A stretch of DNA of 55,005 nt from contig JAJYWA010000005.1 of NCBI GenBank assembly GCA_021791755.1, forward strand, positions 1-55,005, written 5' to 3'. A program made the position numbers and the translations under genes. Positions within the stretch are counted from its first letter, which is position 1. Every line of letters begins with the position of its first letter. The DNA comes from Actinomycetes bacterium (GTDB taxonomy: Bacteria > Actinomycetota > Acidimicrobiia > Acidimicrobiales > JAJZXF01). The notes under the pieces were generated by a model. The model had not been told where the DNA came from, did no database searches, and saw only the letters and a list, made by a program, of their open reading frames with translations. Positions 1 to 8,794 of this stretch are shown here, piece by piece.

Positions 1-404
1 CCTACGAGCCAGTAGCCGTTCGTCATCGGGTCCGCCGCGATCCCAACGATCGGAGCTCGGGGGACGATGCCGTGGCTCGGCAACGATCCGTGGAACGCGG
101 CATCACCATAGGAAAAAACGCCGCCAGCGCTGCTCGTGACCCAATACCCGCCGCCGCGATACGTCGACGCTATGCCAGCGACCGAGGAACCTGGCGAGGG
201 AACGCTCACCGAGTGAGGAGGACCGGCCTGCCAGGTGATCACGGAGCTAGCTGCGGGAACAACTCCTGAAGGCGGCTCCGACATCCGCCTGGCCAGGGCG
301 GCAGCTGGAACCGCAGTCGGCACACCGGAAAGCAGAGCACAGGTCGGAAAGACAATGGCAGTTACCACAAGAGCAAGTACACGCTTACCGGCAGGCGCCC
401 ACAC
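1..404 (-). CDS. Secreted protein with GYWLV-type repeats, N-terminal part (runs off window)
   Basis: Partial gene read leftwards; its 3' part lies outside the window. From the GTG at 404 the product starts with a basic residue pair and a hydrophobic stretch (VLALVVTAIVFPTCALLSG), which is a good signal peptide. It then contains YRGGGYWVTSSAGGVFSYGDAAFHGS and GYWLV-type units. Such units recur in secreted actinobacterial proteins and are thought to form beta-propeller blades. The start is uncertain: the frame stays open upstream through the 33-bp tandem repeats, and no Shine-Dalgarno clearly marks the GTG at 404. Function is unknown; an extracellular or wall-associated location is inferred from the signal peptide. 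Confidence 0.6.
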   Translation of the reverse strand, partial: MWAPAGKRVLALVVTAIVFPTCALLSGVPTAVPAAALARRMSEPPSGVVPAASSVITWQAGPPHSVSVPSPGSSVAGIASTYRGGGYWVTSSAGGVFSYGDAAFHGSLPSHGIVPRAPIVGIAADPMTNGYWLV

Positions 405-462
405 GTAACGATTATCGCCCGACCTAGGTGCAGGTGACAAAGCGACCCAATGCACGTCTCTC

Positions 463-561
463 GCCAGCACGGCGCCCCTTTTCTTTGCCAACAACGCCAG
501 CACGGCGCCCCTTTTCTTTGCCAACAACGCCAGCACGGCGCCCCTTTTCTTTGCCAACAAC
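463..561. repeat. Three perfect tandem copies of a 33-bp unit
   Basis: The unit begins GCCAGCACGGCG and ends GCCAACAAC. It is repeated without change at 463-495, 496-528 and 529-561. It sits between the divergent secreted-protein gene and hpf, ending about 25 bases before the hpf ribosome-binding site. Because 33 is a multiple of three, both strands stay open through it, giving spurious repeat peptides. Confidence 0.95.
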
Positions 562-596
562 GGGAGGTAAGATCGAAGTGAGCCAAAGGAGGCGAT

Positions 597-1049
597 ATGG
601 ACGTTTCTATCCGTACTGGCAACATCAACTTGCCCAAGGAGGTTAGGTCTGCAGCCGAGGAGAAGGTAGCTCGGTTGGATCGTTTCGTCGGAGCCGCAGA
701 ACGCGCAGAGCTGCGCTTCTTCGAAGAGCGCAACCCGCGCATCCCAAACAAGGAGGTGTGCGAGGTCGCGGTCGTCAGCCGGGGAAAGGTATTACGTGCC
801 CGGGCATCCGCTGGCGAGCCACTGGTTGCAGTCGAGCGCGTGATAGGCAAGATGGAGCACCGCCTCGAGCGCTTCAAGGGAAGACTGATATCGCGGAGTC
901 GCCCGCGAAATTCTCGAAATTCCCGGGCAACTAGCTCCCGAGACTTGTTCGCTCCGGTCCCTCCATCCGCGAATGGTCACTCTGGGGTCCCTGGCCCGCA
1001 CTCGCGTGCCGCGAGAAGGCAACAGCGCGCGACGCCGCGGGCTGGCTGA
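597..1049 (+). CDS. hpf: Ribosome hibernation promoting factor, short form
   Basis: The first 95 or so residues match the HPF/RaiA N-terminal domain: MDVSIRTGNINLP opens the fold, and the basic helix EEKVARLDRFVG and the ERVIGKMEHRLERFKGR region follow. This domain binds the 30S subunit at the mRNA/tRNA site in stationary phase. The ATG at 597 has a strong Shine-Dalgarno (AGGAGG at about 587-592). The rest of the 150-aa product is a low-complexity Arg/Ser/Pro tail. The C-terminal dimerisation domain normal in actinobacterial long HPF is not visible in this frame or downstream before secA. The gene precedes secA, as is common in actinobacteria. Confidence 0.85.
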   Translation: MDVSIRTGNINLPKEVRSAAEEKVARLDRFVGAAERAELRFFEERNPRIPNKEVCEVAVVSRGKVLRARASAGEPLVAVERVIGKMEHRLERFKGRLISRSRPRNSRNSRATSSRDLFAPVPPSANGHSGVPGPHSRAARRQQRATPRAG

Positions 1050-1227
1050 AGGTCGACGCTACGACCAACTCTCTATACCTGGCTGGCATACCTCGCTGAC
1101 CAGCACCTAGAGAGCTCTGAGGCCACGATGCCAGCCCCACGGTCCGGGAGCGCTACAGACCCCAGTGCTCTTGCGACCAACTAGCGTCAGATGCCATCAA
1201 GCAGGATGGCGGTAGACTGTCTTTGCG

Positions 1228-3996
1228 ATGGGTGTTCTTACGAAAGTTCTCAAGGTCGGCGAAGGTAAGAAGTTGCGCCGCTTGGCGGAGCTGGTCCCCT
1301 TGGTCAATGATCTCGAGCCCGAGATGGAGAAGCTTGATGACGACGCCCTCGCGCGCTCGACCGTCGAGCTGAGGGAGCGCTTGGATCGTGGCGAGTCCCT
1401 AGACGACCTGCTCGTAGAGGCATTCGCCGTCGTCAGAGAAGCTGCGTGGAGGGTGATCGGGCAGCGGCACTTCGATGTGCAGATCATGGGCGGGATGGCG
1501 CTCCACTTCGGCTGGGTCGCCGAAATGAAGACCGGAGAGGGCAAGACACTCGTCTCGACGCTGCCTGTCTACCTCAATGCCTTGTCCGGCCGGGGCGTGC
1601 ACGTGGTGACGGTCAACGAGTACCTGGCCAAACGGGACGAGGAGTGGATGGGAAGCATCTACCGTTGGCTAGGTCTCAGCGTCGGCCTGGCCATCAGCTC
1701 GCAGGACGAGGACATCGCTGCAAAGAAACAAGCCTATGCCTGCGACATCACATACGGGACCAATACTGAGCTCGGCTTCGATTATCTTCGGGACAACATG
1801 GCCCGTTCACGCGACATGATGGTCCAGCGAGGGCACGTGTACGCGATCATCGATGAGGTCGACTCCATCCTGATAGACGAGGCGCGAACGCCTCTCATCA
1901 TCAGTGGACCCGCCGAGCAGTCAGCACGCTTGTACTACCAGTTCGCTGGAGTGGCACGGATGCTGAAGAGGGACCACGACTACGAGGTCGACGAGGAGAA
2001 ACGTGTGGTCTCGCTCACCGAGGAAGGCATCGAGAAGGTAGAGCGCCACCTCGGCGTGGAGAACCTCTACGACATGGTCTCGGTGAACTACGTGGGTCAT
2101 CTGACGCAGGCATTGACGGCGAAAGAGCTCTACCACCGCGATCATCACTACATCGTCACGAATGGCGAAGTGAAGATCGTAGATGATTTCACCGGGCGTG
2201 TTCTCGAAGGACGCCGGTGGTCCGAAGGCATTCATCAGGCGGTCGAGGCAAAAGAACGAGTGGCAATAAAGGAGGAGAACCATACGTGGGCTACGGTTAC
2301 GCTCCAGAATTACTTTCGCCTGTACGAGAAGCTGGCCGGGATGACTGGGACCGCGACCACGGAGGCCTCTGAGCTCGCCAGCACATACAACCTCCCCGTG
2401 GTCCCGATCCCGACGCACAGGCCCATGATCCGCGTAGACCACGCAGATGCCATCTACAAAAGCGAGCAGGCGAAGTTCGCCGCAGCGGTCGAAGACATCC
2501 GCGAGCGCTACGAAGCTGGACAGCCGGTCCTGGTCGGCACAGCTTCAGTGGAGAGGTCGGAGATGCTCTCCGCGCTGCTGGATCGGGCTGGCGTACCGCA
2601 CAGCGTGCTCAATGCGAAGCAGCATGCCAGGGAGGCATCGATAATCGCACAGGCCGGACGGCTTCATGCCGTCACCGTGGCAACGAACATGGCAGGCCGT
2701 GGAGTGGACATCCTGTTGGGCGGCAACCCCGCTGGTCTCGCCCGAGATGAGGTGATCGCGCAGGGCCTCGATCCCGAGGAAGGAGACGGCGCAGAGTTGC
2801 TCGCGAAGCTCGAGGAGCAGTTCGCCAAGGAATGCGCCGACGAAGGAGAAAAGGTCCGCGAGCTCGGTGGGCTCTACGTGCTGGGAAGCGAGCGGCATGA
2901 GAGCCGCCGCATAGACGACCAGTTGAGAGGGCGCTCGGGACGCCAAGGCGATCCAGGGTCGAGCCGGTTTTTCCTGTCCCTCGAAGACGAGCTGATGCGC
3001 TTGTTCGCCACCGGCGCACTCAACTGGGTAATGGACCGGGCGCTGCCAGAAGACGTCCCGATCGAGGCTCGAATGGTCACGAAGGCAATCGAGCGCGCCC
3101 AGCACACGGTCGAGGAGAGAAACGCCGATATCCGAAAACATCTCCTCAAGTCCGACGAGGTCATGAACGAGCAGCGAAAAGTCATCTATGAGCGAAGGAT
3201 GCAAGTGATCGATGGTGAGGACCTTGCAGAGCGCACAGAGCAACTGCTCGAGGACACAGTCGTCGCGCTGGTCCAGAAAGCTTGCCCACGCGACTTCCCC
3301 GAGGAGTGGAACCTCCAGCAACTGCTCCTAGAGATCAGCCAGTACTACCCGACAAAGTTCACCGCCGAGGATCTCCGGCCCGCTACGACAGCAGATCAGC
3401 TTACCGAAAGTTTTCTAGCAGAGGCTCTTGCGTATTACCGTTCTCGCGAAAGCTCGATGCCAGGCGGCGCTGAAATGGCTCGGGATATCGAACGCGACGT
3501 CATGCTCCAGATCATCGACCACCGCTGGCAGGAACATCTGGTAGAGATAGACCACCTGAAGGAGGGGATGGACCTGCGGGCAATGGGAGGCCAAGATCCG
3601 GTGGTCGCGTTCCAGAGCGAGGCTTTCACGATGTTCGGCCAGCTGATGGACTCAATTGACGACGATTACCTGAGGTACGTCATGCACGTGGACGTGTTGG
3701 AGAAGTCCCCGGATGAACCCGACTTCAGCCAGTTCAAGTACGAGGCGGCAAGCGATCCGGTCGAAGGGACGGCGTCAATAGCTCAAGCGCTCTCCAGCGA
3801 GGCAGCGAAGGCTGGCGCGCCACAGGGCTTGATGCCTGAAGGCAGTACCGGCGATCAGAGATCTGACGACATGTCGGAACCGGCGCAGGCTGTTCAGGCG
3901 CCGGTTGTGCTCGCCGAGCGGGAGAAGATCGGGCGCAACGAGCCATGTTGGTGCGGAAGCGGCCGAAAGTTCAAGCTATGCCATGGCTCGCGTTGA
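1228..3996 (+). CDS. secA: Preprotein translocase ATPase SecA
   Basis: Motor of the Sec pathway: it drives unfolded preproteins through SecYEG with ATP. The 922-aa product has the expected length and order. Visible are the N-terminal DEAD motor with Walker A (KTGEGKT, residues 101-107), Walker B/DEAD (IIDEVDSILIDEAR, near 210), the preprotein-binding region, the second motor half with DQLRGRSGRQGD, the helical scaffold/wing, and the C-terminal zinc-binding SEC-C tail (EPCWCGSGRKFKLCHG). No strong Shine-Dalgarno precedes the ATG. Its last 14 bases overlap the start of prfB. Only one SecA gene is seen here; as an essential housekeeping gene it is probably SecA1. Confidence 0.97.
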   Translation: MGVLTKVLKVGEGKKLRRLAELVPLVNDLEPEMEKLDDDALARSTVELRERLDRGESLDDLLVEAFAVVREAAWRVIGQRHFDVQIMGGMALHFGWVAEMKTGEGKTLVSTLPVYLNALSGRGVHVVTVNEYLAKRDEEWMGSIYRWLGLSVGLAISSQDEDIAAKKQAYACDITYGTNTELGFDYLRDNMARSRDMMVQRGHVYAIIDEVDSILIDEARTPLIISGPAEQSARLYYQFAGVARMLKRDHDYEVDEEKRVVSLTEEGIEKVERHLGVENLYDMVSVNYVGHLTQALTAKELYHRDHHYIVTNGEVKIVDDFTGRVLEGRRWSEGIHQAVEAKERVAIKEENHTWATVTLQNYFRLYEKLAGMTGTATTEASELASTYNLPVVPIPTHRPMIRVDHADAIYKSEQAKFAAAVEDIRERYEAGQPVLVGTASVERSEMLSALLDRAGVPHSVLNAKQHAREASIIAQAGRLHAVTVATNMAGRGVDILLGGNPAGLARDEVIAQGLDPEEGDGAELLAKLEEQFAKECADEGEKVRELGGLYVLGSERHESRRIDDQLRGRSGRQGDPGSSRFFLSLEDELMRLFATGALNWVMDRALPEDVPIEARMVTKAIERAQHTVEERNADIRKHLLKSDEVMNEQRKVIYERRMQVIDGEDLAERTEQLLEDTVVALVQKACPRDFPEEWNLQQLLLEISQYYPTKFTAEDLRPATTADQLTESFLAEALAYYRSRESSMPGGAEMARDIERDVMLQIIDHRWQEHLVEIDHLKEGMDLRAMGGQDPVVAFQSEAFTMFGQLMDSIDDDYLRYVMHVDVLEKSPDEPDFSQFKYEAASDPVEGTASIAQALSSEAAKAGAPQGLMPEGSTGDQRSDDMSEPAQAVQAPVVLAEREKIGRNEPCWCGSGRKFKLCHGSR

Positions 3997-5164
3997 TGGC
4001 GCGGGGCGCGCGGATGGCCCCCCGCCTCAGTCGGACCGCCAGTCGGACCGGAACCGGGACCTGCTGCCGCAGCTGGATGACCTGAGAAGGCGGCTCGACG
4101 ATGCACGTGACTACCTCGGCTCCGAGACGCTGGTAGCCCGCAAGAAGGAGCTGGAGGTGACGCTTGCACAGCCAGACCTCTGGGATGATCCCGAGACGGC
4201 GCGGATGGCTACCACCGAGTACGGGAGGATCAGCGACGACATCGACGGTCTCGATGACCTGTCTTCAAGGCTTGGCGACGCTGGCGAGCTGTACTTGCTT
4301 GCGCTGGAAGAGAAAGACGGCGGGCTTCGCGCAGACGTCGCCGCGACGCTGGCCGCTCTGGCTCAAGAGCTGCATGCGCTCGAGATGAGGTCGCTGTTCT
4401 CAGGCGAGCACGACGAGCGAGATGCGGTCGCCGAGGTTCACGCAGGAGCTGGCGGCACCGACGCCCAGGACTGGGCTGAGATGCTCCTGCGGATGTACCT
4501 GCGGTGGGCCGAACGCCGCGGCTTCGACGTTGAGCTCGACGAGGCGACCCCGGGACAAGAGGCGGGCATCCTCTCTGCAACGATGATCATCAAGGGCAGG
4601 TACGCCTACGGGCTGCTGCTCGCAGAGAAGGGCGTGCACAGGCTGGTGAGGATGTCTCCGTTCGATGCCCAGAAAAGGCGCCAGACAAGCTTCGCCTCCC
4701 TGGACGTTGTTCCGTTCCTCGACGATCTCTCCGACGACGTGGAGATCGATGACAAGGATCTACGTGTCGACACCTACCGGTCCTCGGGCGCGGGCGGCCA
4801 GCATGTGAACGTGACCGACTCGGCAGTGCGCATAACACACCTCCCAACGGGCCTCGTGGTGTCGTGCCAGAACGAACGAAGCCAGCACCAGAACAAGGCG
4901 CGAGCGCTGCAGGTCCTCGCAGCCAAGCTCGCGCAGCTCCAGCGAGATCAGCGCAAGGCCGAGATGGATGCGCTGAGCGGCCCGCAAACCGGCATCTCTT
5001 GGGGCAACCAGATCCGTTCCTACGTGCTGGCTCCATTCCAGCTGGTGAAGGACCTGCGAACTCAATACGAGACTGGCAACGTCACAGCTGTGCTGGACGG
5101 TGACCTGGACGCGTTCATGGAAGCGTACCTGTACTGGCGAAAGGCTTCTCAGCCAAGAGAGTGA
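3983..5164 (+). CDS. prfB: Peptide chain release factor 2
   Basis: Recognises UGA/UAA stop codons and triggers peptide release. The product is 393 aa from the ATG at 3983, which overlaps the end of secA. The frame is open further upstream inside secA, but that sequence is only secA in another frame. Features: a helical domain 1, the RF2-type recognition-loop region with VRMSPFDAQKRRQTSFAS, and the catalytic GGQ (residues 271-273, in SSGAGGQHVN) followed by ERSQHQNK. Length is slightly above the usual 365-370 because of a hydrophilic N-terminus that contains a 12-bp tandem duplication (4028-4051, giving QSDRQSDR). No programmed frameshift is present: the frame is continuous. Confidence 0.95.
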   Translation: MARVDGAGRADGPPPQSDRQSDRNRDLLPQLDDLRRRLDDARDYLGSETLVARKKELEVTLAQPDLWDDPETARMATTEYGRISDDIDGLDDLSSRLGDAGELYLLALEEKDGGLRADVAATLAALAQELHALEMRSLFSGEHDERDAVAEVHAGAGGTDAQDWAEMLLRMYLRWAERRGFDVELDEATPGQEAGILSATMIIKGRYAYGLLLAEKGVHRLVRMSPFDAQKRRQTSFASLDVVPFLDDLSDDVEIDDKDLRVDTYRSSGAGGQHVNVTDSAVRITHLPTGLVVSCQNERSQHQNKARALQVLAAKLAQLQRDQRKAEMDALSGPQTGISWGNQIRSYVLAPFQLVKDLRTQYETGNVTAVLDGDLDAFMEAYLYWRKASQPRE

Positions 5165-5166
5165 TC

Positions 5167-5209
5167 GGCACGCCGCCTGCTCGATGCCTGGCACGCCGCC
5201 TGCTCGATG
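5167..5209. repeat. 23-bp tandem duplication after prfB
   Basis: GGCACGCCGCCTGCTCGATG occurs at 5167-5186 and again at 5190-5209, separated by CCT. It lies directly after the prfB stop codon. The rest of the gap to ftsE (5210-5435) shows no recognisable gene or hairpin. Confidence 0.9.
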
Positions 5210-5435
5210 ACCCCAATCCACGCGGAGGCCGAAGGTCGCTCAAATTCGCCAGTCGGACGCGCGATGCTGCTAGTGTTGTTCACGAGGACGCCTCTGCTGC
5301 TCGGACAGGTTCTTGAGTGCAGCGGCCTGTAGGTGCACAGTCGCCTAGGGCAAATAAAGATGCCAGGTAGCGCGAGCTGGACCGGTCCCTCGATGCGGCT
5401 GGGCTATTTTGATCTGCCGCCGCAACAACAATGCG

Positions 5436-6122
5436 ATGATTAGCTTCGAGAACGTCACAAAGTCTTACAGGGGGAGTATCCTCGCCCTCCGCGAGTGCTC
5501 CGTCCGCGTCGAAAAAGGTGAGTTCGTGTTCATCGTCGGTCCTTCGGGATCGGGCAAGACCACCTTCATCCGCCTGCTGCTGAGAGAGGAGACCCCCGAT
5601 TCGGGACAGATCTGGTTGGCAGGACGGGAGGTGACCCAGCTCGCGCCCTGGAAAGTTCCCTATCTGAGACGCAATATCGGCTGCGTCTTCCAGGACTTTC
5701 GCCTCCTACCCAACAAGACCGTCGCGGAGAACGTCTCGTTTGCCCTCGAGGTGATCGGAAGACCCAAGCACGTCGTCACGACACAGGTTCACCAGGCCCT
5801 TGACCTGGTCGGCTTAGGGAAAAAGCAAAGCCGGCTTCCTCACGAGCTCTCGGGAGGCGAGCAACAGCGAGTGGCCGTCGCCAGGGCGTTCGTTAACCGG
5901 CCGCTCGTGCTGCTGGCAGACGAGCCCACGGGAAACCTTGACCCCAAGACCAGCCTTGGCATCATGCGCCTTCTGGACAGGATCAACCGCACGGGGACGA
6001 CCGTGATGGTTGCCACCCATGACGCGAGCATGGTGGACGCGATGCGAAGGAGGGTGATCGAGCTCGAACATGGGGAGCTCGTTCGTGATCAGGCCAGGGG
6101 CGTTTACGGGTACAGCACGTGA
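5436..6122 (+). CDS. ftsE: Cell-division ABC ATPase FtsE
   Basis: ATPase of the FtsEX complex, which sits at the division septum and activates peptidoglycan hydrolases. From the ATG at 5436 ([11 protein letters not shown]) the product is 228 aa, the usual length. An in-frame TTG at 5409 would add nine atypical residues. ABC motifs are intact: Walker A GPSGSGKT (35-42), signature LSGGEQQR, Walker [12 protein letters not shown], and the H-loop VATHD. ftsX follows after 26 bases, so the two are co-transcribed. Confidence 0.96.
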   Translation: MISFENVTKSYRGSILALRECSVRVEKGEFVFIVGPSGSGKTTFIRLLLREETPDSGQIWLAGREVTQLAPWKVPYLRRNIGCVFQDFRLLPNKTVAENVSFALEVIGRPKHVVTTQVHQALDLVGLGKKQSRLPHELSGGEQQRVAVARAFVNRPLVLLADEPTGNLDPKTSLGIMRLLDRINRTGTTVMVATHDASMVDAMRRRVIELEHGELVRDQARGVYGYST

Positions 6123-6148
6123 AGTACATCGTCAGGAGGTGTACCTAG

Positions 6149-7042
6149 ATGACCATGTCCATGGAGTACGCGGCCCGCGAGGCGGCCGGCAACCTTTGGC
6201 GCAACCGCTTGATGACTATCACGGCCATTCTGACGGTTGCAGTCTCCCTATCGCTCCTCGGAGCAACGATGATCATGCGCCAGGCCGTAGCCGGGGTCAC
6301 TGTGAACTGGGGCAAAGGCGTCAACATCATAGTCTTCATGCACTCGAACGCCTCTGGCGGGCAGCTTCAAGCTGTTCATCAGCAGCTAGCAAGCATGCCT
6401 CAGGTCTCTCACTGCTACTACGTCGACCACCAGGCATCCTTTACGGAGATGAAGCAGATGTTCAGCTCGCAACCTGATGTCTACCAACAGGCGGGGCTGA
6501 CTGCGAGTGAGGTGCCAACCTCCTACCGCTGCAGCCTGTCAAATCCGAAAGACGCCCAAGTTGTCGCCAGCACCTTTCAGAACCAACCTGGCGTCCGATC
6601 GATCTACGATCCCATACAACAAGCCAACACCATAAAGAACATAAGTGGGATCATCCAGCTAGTTTTCGTCATCATCGCGGTGATACTCTTGTTGTCCGCC
6701 GCCGTCCTGATACTGAACACCATCCGGCTGGCGATCTTTGCTCGCAGGAGGGAGGTGGCGGTCATGAAGCTGGTGGGCGCCACCAACTGGTTCATCCGGA
6801 TACCCTTCATGCTAGAAGGGCTTTCCCAGGGGATCATCGGAGCGATAGTTGCGACGGGGGTCGTCTTCGGGATGCAAGCCGCGCTCGGCTACCTCGTGCA
6901 CCACACCCACTCAGCGTTGCTGCGCTCGCTGGTTCCCCCGCAGCACGACGTCGTCACCACGGTGATCGTCGTCTTCTTGGTCGGGATGGTGGTTGGCGCT
7001 CTCGGGTCGCTCATCGCGATTCGCCGATTTCTCGAGGTCTGA
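6149..7042 (+). CDS. ftsX: Cell-division membrane protein FtsX
   Basis: Integral membrane partner of FtsE; its extracellular loop transmits the ATPase signal to wall hydrolases. The ATG at 6149 has an AGGAGGTG Shine-Dalgarno about 9 bases upstream. The 297-aa product has the family layout: TM1 at about 24-46, a large extracellular domain with several cysteine, proline and glutamine residues, then three TM segments at about 170-195, 222-245 and 268-292, with the conserved RREVAVMKLVGAT cytoplasmic loop. smpB, which often follows ftsX in actinobacteria, is absent here; the mutase gene begins 17 bases later. Confidence 0.94.
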   Translation: MTMSMEYAAREAAGNLWRNRLMTITAILTVAVSLSLLGATMIMRQAVAGVTVNWGKGVNIIVFMHSNASGGQLQAVHQQLASMPQVSHCYYVDHQASFTEMKQMFSSQPDVYQQAGLTASEVPTSYRCSLSNPKDAQVVASTFQNQPGVRSIYDPIQQANTIKNISGIIQLVFVIIAVILLLSAAVLILNTIRLAIFARRREVAVMKLVGATNWFIRIPFMLEGLSQGIIGAIVATGVVFGMQAALGYLVHHTHSALLRSLVPPQHDVVTTVIVVFLVGMVVGALGSLIAIRRFLEV

Positions 7043-7059
7043 CGACGACACCTACGCCG

Positions 7060-8706
7060 ATGGGGCCTCGAGAGAGCTGGCAGGCGGAGTACGACTCATC
7101 GGAGTTGCGAGATCTGGACTTCGAGACCATGTCTGGCATTGCCCTCGATCCCGTCTACCTGCCCGAGGATCGCCCGGTGGAGACGGGCGATCTCCCAGGG
7201 CTTTTCCCGTACACGAGGGGTCCGTATGCTTCGATGTACCGGTCGAAGCTCTGGACAATGAGGATGTTCGCCGGGTTCGGCACAGCCGAAGACACGAATC
7301 GCCGTTTCAAGCAACTCATCGCGGCGGGGGCCGACGGCCTCTCTGTGGCCTTTGACCTGCCAACCCTGATGGGTCGCGACTCGAACGACCCACAGGCAAC
7401 CGGAGAAGTTGGGCGTTGTGGAGTCGCAATAGACACTCTGATGGACGTAAAGGATCTTTTCGCTGGAGTAGATCTCGGCGCGATCACCACCTCGATGACC
7501 ATCAACTCCCCTGCAGCGATCCTGCTCGCGATGTACGTGGCTGCGGCGGAGGACGCAGGCGTCCGCCGAGACGCCCTTGGCGGCACCCTGCAGAACGACA
7601 TACTAAAGGAGTACCAAGCCCAAAAGGAGTACGTATTCCCACCACGCCCTTCGATGCGGCTCGTGTCGGATGTGATCGCGTTCTGCGCTGCAGAGATGCC
7701 GCTGTACCATCCGGTGTCGATATCGGGCTACCACATCAGGGAAGCTGGCGCCACGGCTGCGCAAGAGCTTGCCTTCACGCTCGCGAACGGGTTCGCGTAC
7801 GTAGAGGCTGCGATAGCGGCTGGCATGGAGATCGACGACCTCGCGCCCCGGTTGTCCTTCTTTTTCAACGCCCATATCGATCTGTTCGAAGAGATCGCGA
7901 AGTACCGGGCAGCCAGGCGCATCTGGGCTCGCTGGATCAGAGATCGCTATGGCGCCCGTGACCCGCGCTCACAGCGCTTGAGGTTCCACACCCAGACAGC
8001 GGGGGTGTCGCTCACAGCGCAGCAGCCCGAGCTGAACATAGTGCGCACTGCCCTGGAGGCGCTCGCCGGAGTACTTGGCGGAACACAGAGCCTCCACACC
8101 AACTCGATGGACGAGGTGCTGGCGCTTCCTACCGAGTCTGCTGCACGCATCGCGCTGCGCACACAGCAGATCATCGGGTACGAAACCGGGGTAGCGAACG
8201 TGGCCGATCCCCTTGGCGGCTCTTACTATGTGGAGGCGCTGACAACCGAGCTGGAAAAACAAGCCGACTCCGTCTTCGGCACGATCGAAGACGCTGGCAA
8301 CGGATCAATGCTGGAAGGGGTGGTCCACGCGATCGAGCAAGGGTGGTTTCAGGAGAAGATCGCCGACTCCGCCTACAGACTGGAGCGCAGGCTCTCATCA
8401 GGAGATCGCGTGGTCGTAGGCGTGAATGCCTTCTGCGAGACGGACGGTGACATGCCGTCAGTGCTAGCCATAGACTCCGAGGTGGAAGCACGCCAGATCC
8501 GTCGCCTCGACACTGCCCACCGGAGCCGCAGCGCGCCCGCTGCAGCCGCCGCAGTCGAGGACCTCGTTCAGGATGCGTCCAGCGACTCCAACCTGAACCT
8601 CATTCCGGCGATCCTACGGGCCGTCAGAGCAGGGGCCAGCATAGGTGAGATCATGCGCGGCCTTGGAGATGTGTTCGGGCACTGGCGAGAGGATCCGGCG
8701 CTCTGA
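7060..8706 (+). CDS. Acyl-CoA mutase large subunit, isobutyryl-CoA-mutase-like
   Basis: Catalytic (TIM-barrel) subunit of the B12-dependent methylmalonyl/isobutyryl-CoA mutase family, 548 aa. It lacks the C-terminal cobalamin-binding domain with DxHxxG, so a separate small subunit is required; none is in the window. Core motifs are intact ([53 protein letters not shown]). Two substrate-pocket positions are telling. The Tyr of true methylmalonyl-CoA mutases (TIRQYAGF) is Phe70 here (TMRMFAGF). The Arg that binds the methylmalonyl carboxylate is Gln188 (EYQAQKEY). Phe/Gln is the isobutyryl-CoA mutase pair, so interconversion of isobutyryl- and butyryl-CoA is more likely than methylmalonyl/succinyl-CoA. 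The start lies 17 bases after ftsX, probably in one transcript. Confidence 0.85.
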   Translation: MGPRESWQAEYDSSELRDLDFETMSGIALDPVYLPEDRPVETGDLPGLFPYTRGPYASMYRSKLWTMRMFAGFGTAEDTNRRFKQLIAAGADGLSVAFDLPTLMGRDSNDPQATGEVGRCGVAIDTLMDVKDLFAGVDLGAITTSMTINSPAAILLAMYVAAAEDAGVRRDALGGTLQNDILKEYQAQKEYVFPPRPSMRLVSDVIAFCAAEMPLYHPVSISGYHIREAGATAAQELAFTLANGFAYVEAAIAAGMEIDDLAPRLSFFFNAHIDLFEEIAKYRAARRIWARWIRDRYGARDPRSQRLRFHTQTAGVSLTAQQPELNIVRTALEALAGVLGGTQSLHTNSMDEVLALPTESAARIALRTQQIIGYETGVANVADPLGGSYYVEALTTELEKQADSVFGTIEDAGNGSMLEGVVHAIEQGWFQEKIADSAYRLERRLSSGDRVVVGVNAFCETDGDMPSVLAIDSEVEARQIRRLDTAHRSRSAPAAAAAVEDLVQDASSDSNLNLIPAILRAVRAGASIGEIMRGLGDVFGHWREDPAL

Positions 8707-8794
8707 AGATCTAATCCAGCGCCCATGCCCAGCTTCGTCGAAGGTGCAGGCCCGCAACGTCGTGTCCACCGCGGTCCGTTGGACACCCATCTCG

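Noticed and set aside
428-646. 72-codon plus-strand frame through the 33-bp repeats
   Set aside because: Its repeat peptide comes from the tandem repeat, it overlaps the hpf start in another frame, and it has no recognisable domain.
2545-3321. 258-codon antisense frame within secA
   Set aside because: secA is unambiguous on the other strand, and the antisense product matches nothing.
3905-5164. Longer prfB starting at 3905, and a possible programmed frameshift
   Set aside because: The extra 26 residues are secA sequence in another frame. The RF2 frame is continuous with no internal UGA to bypass.
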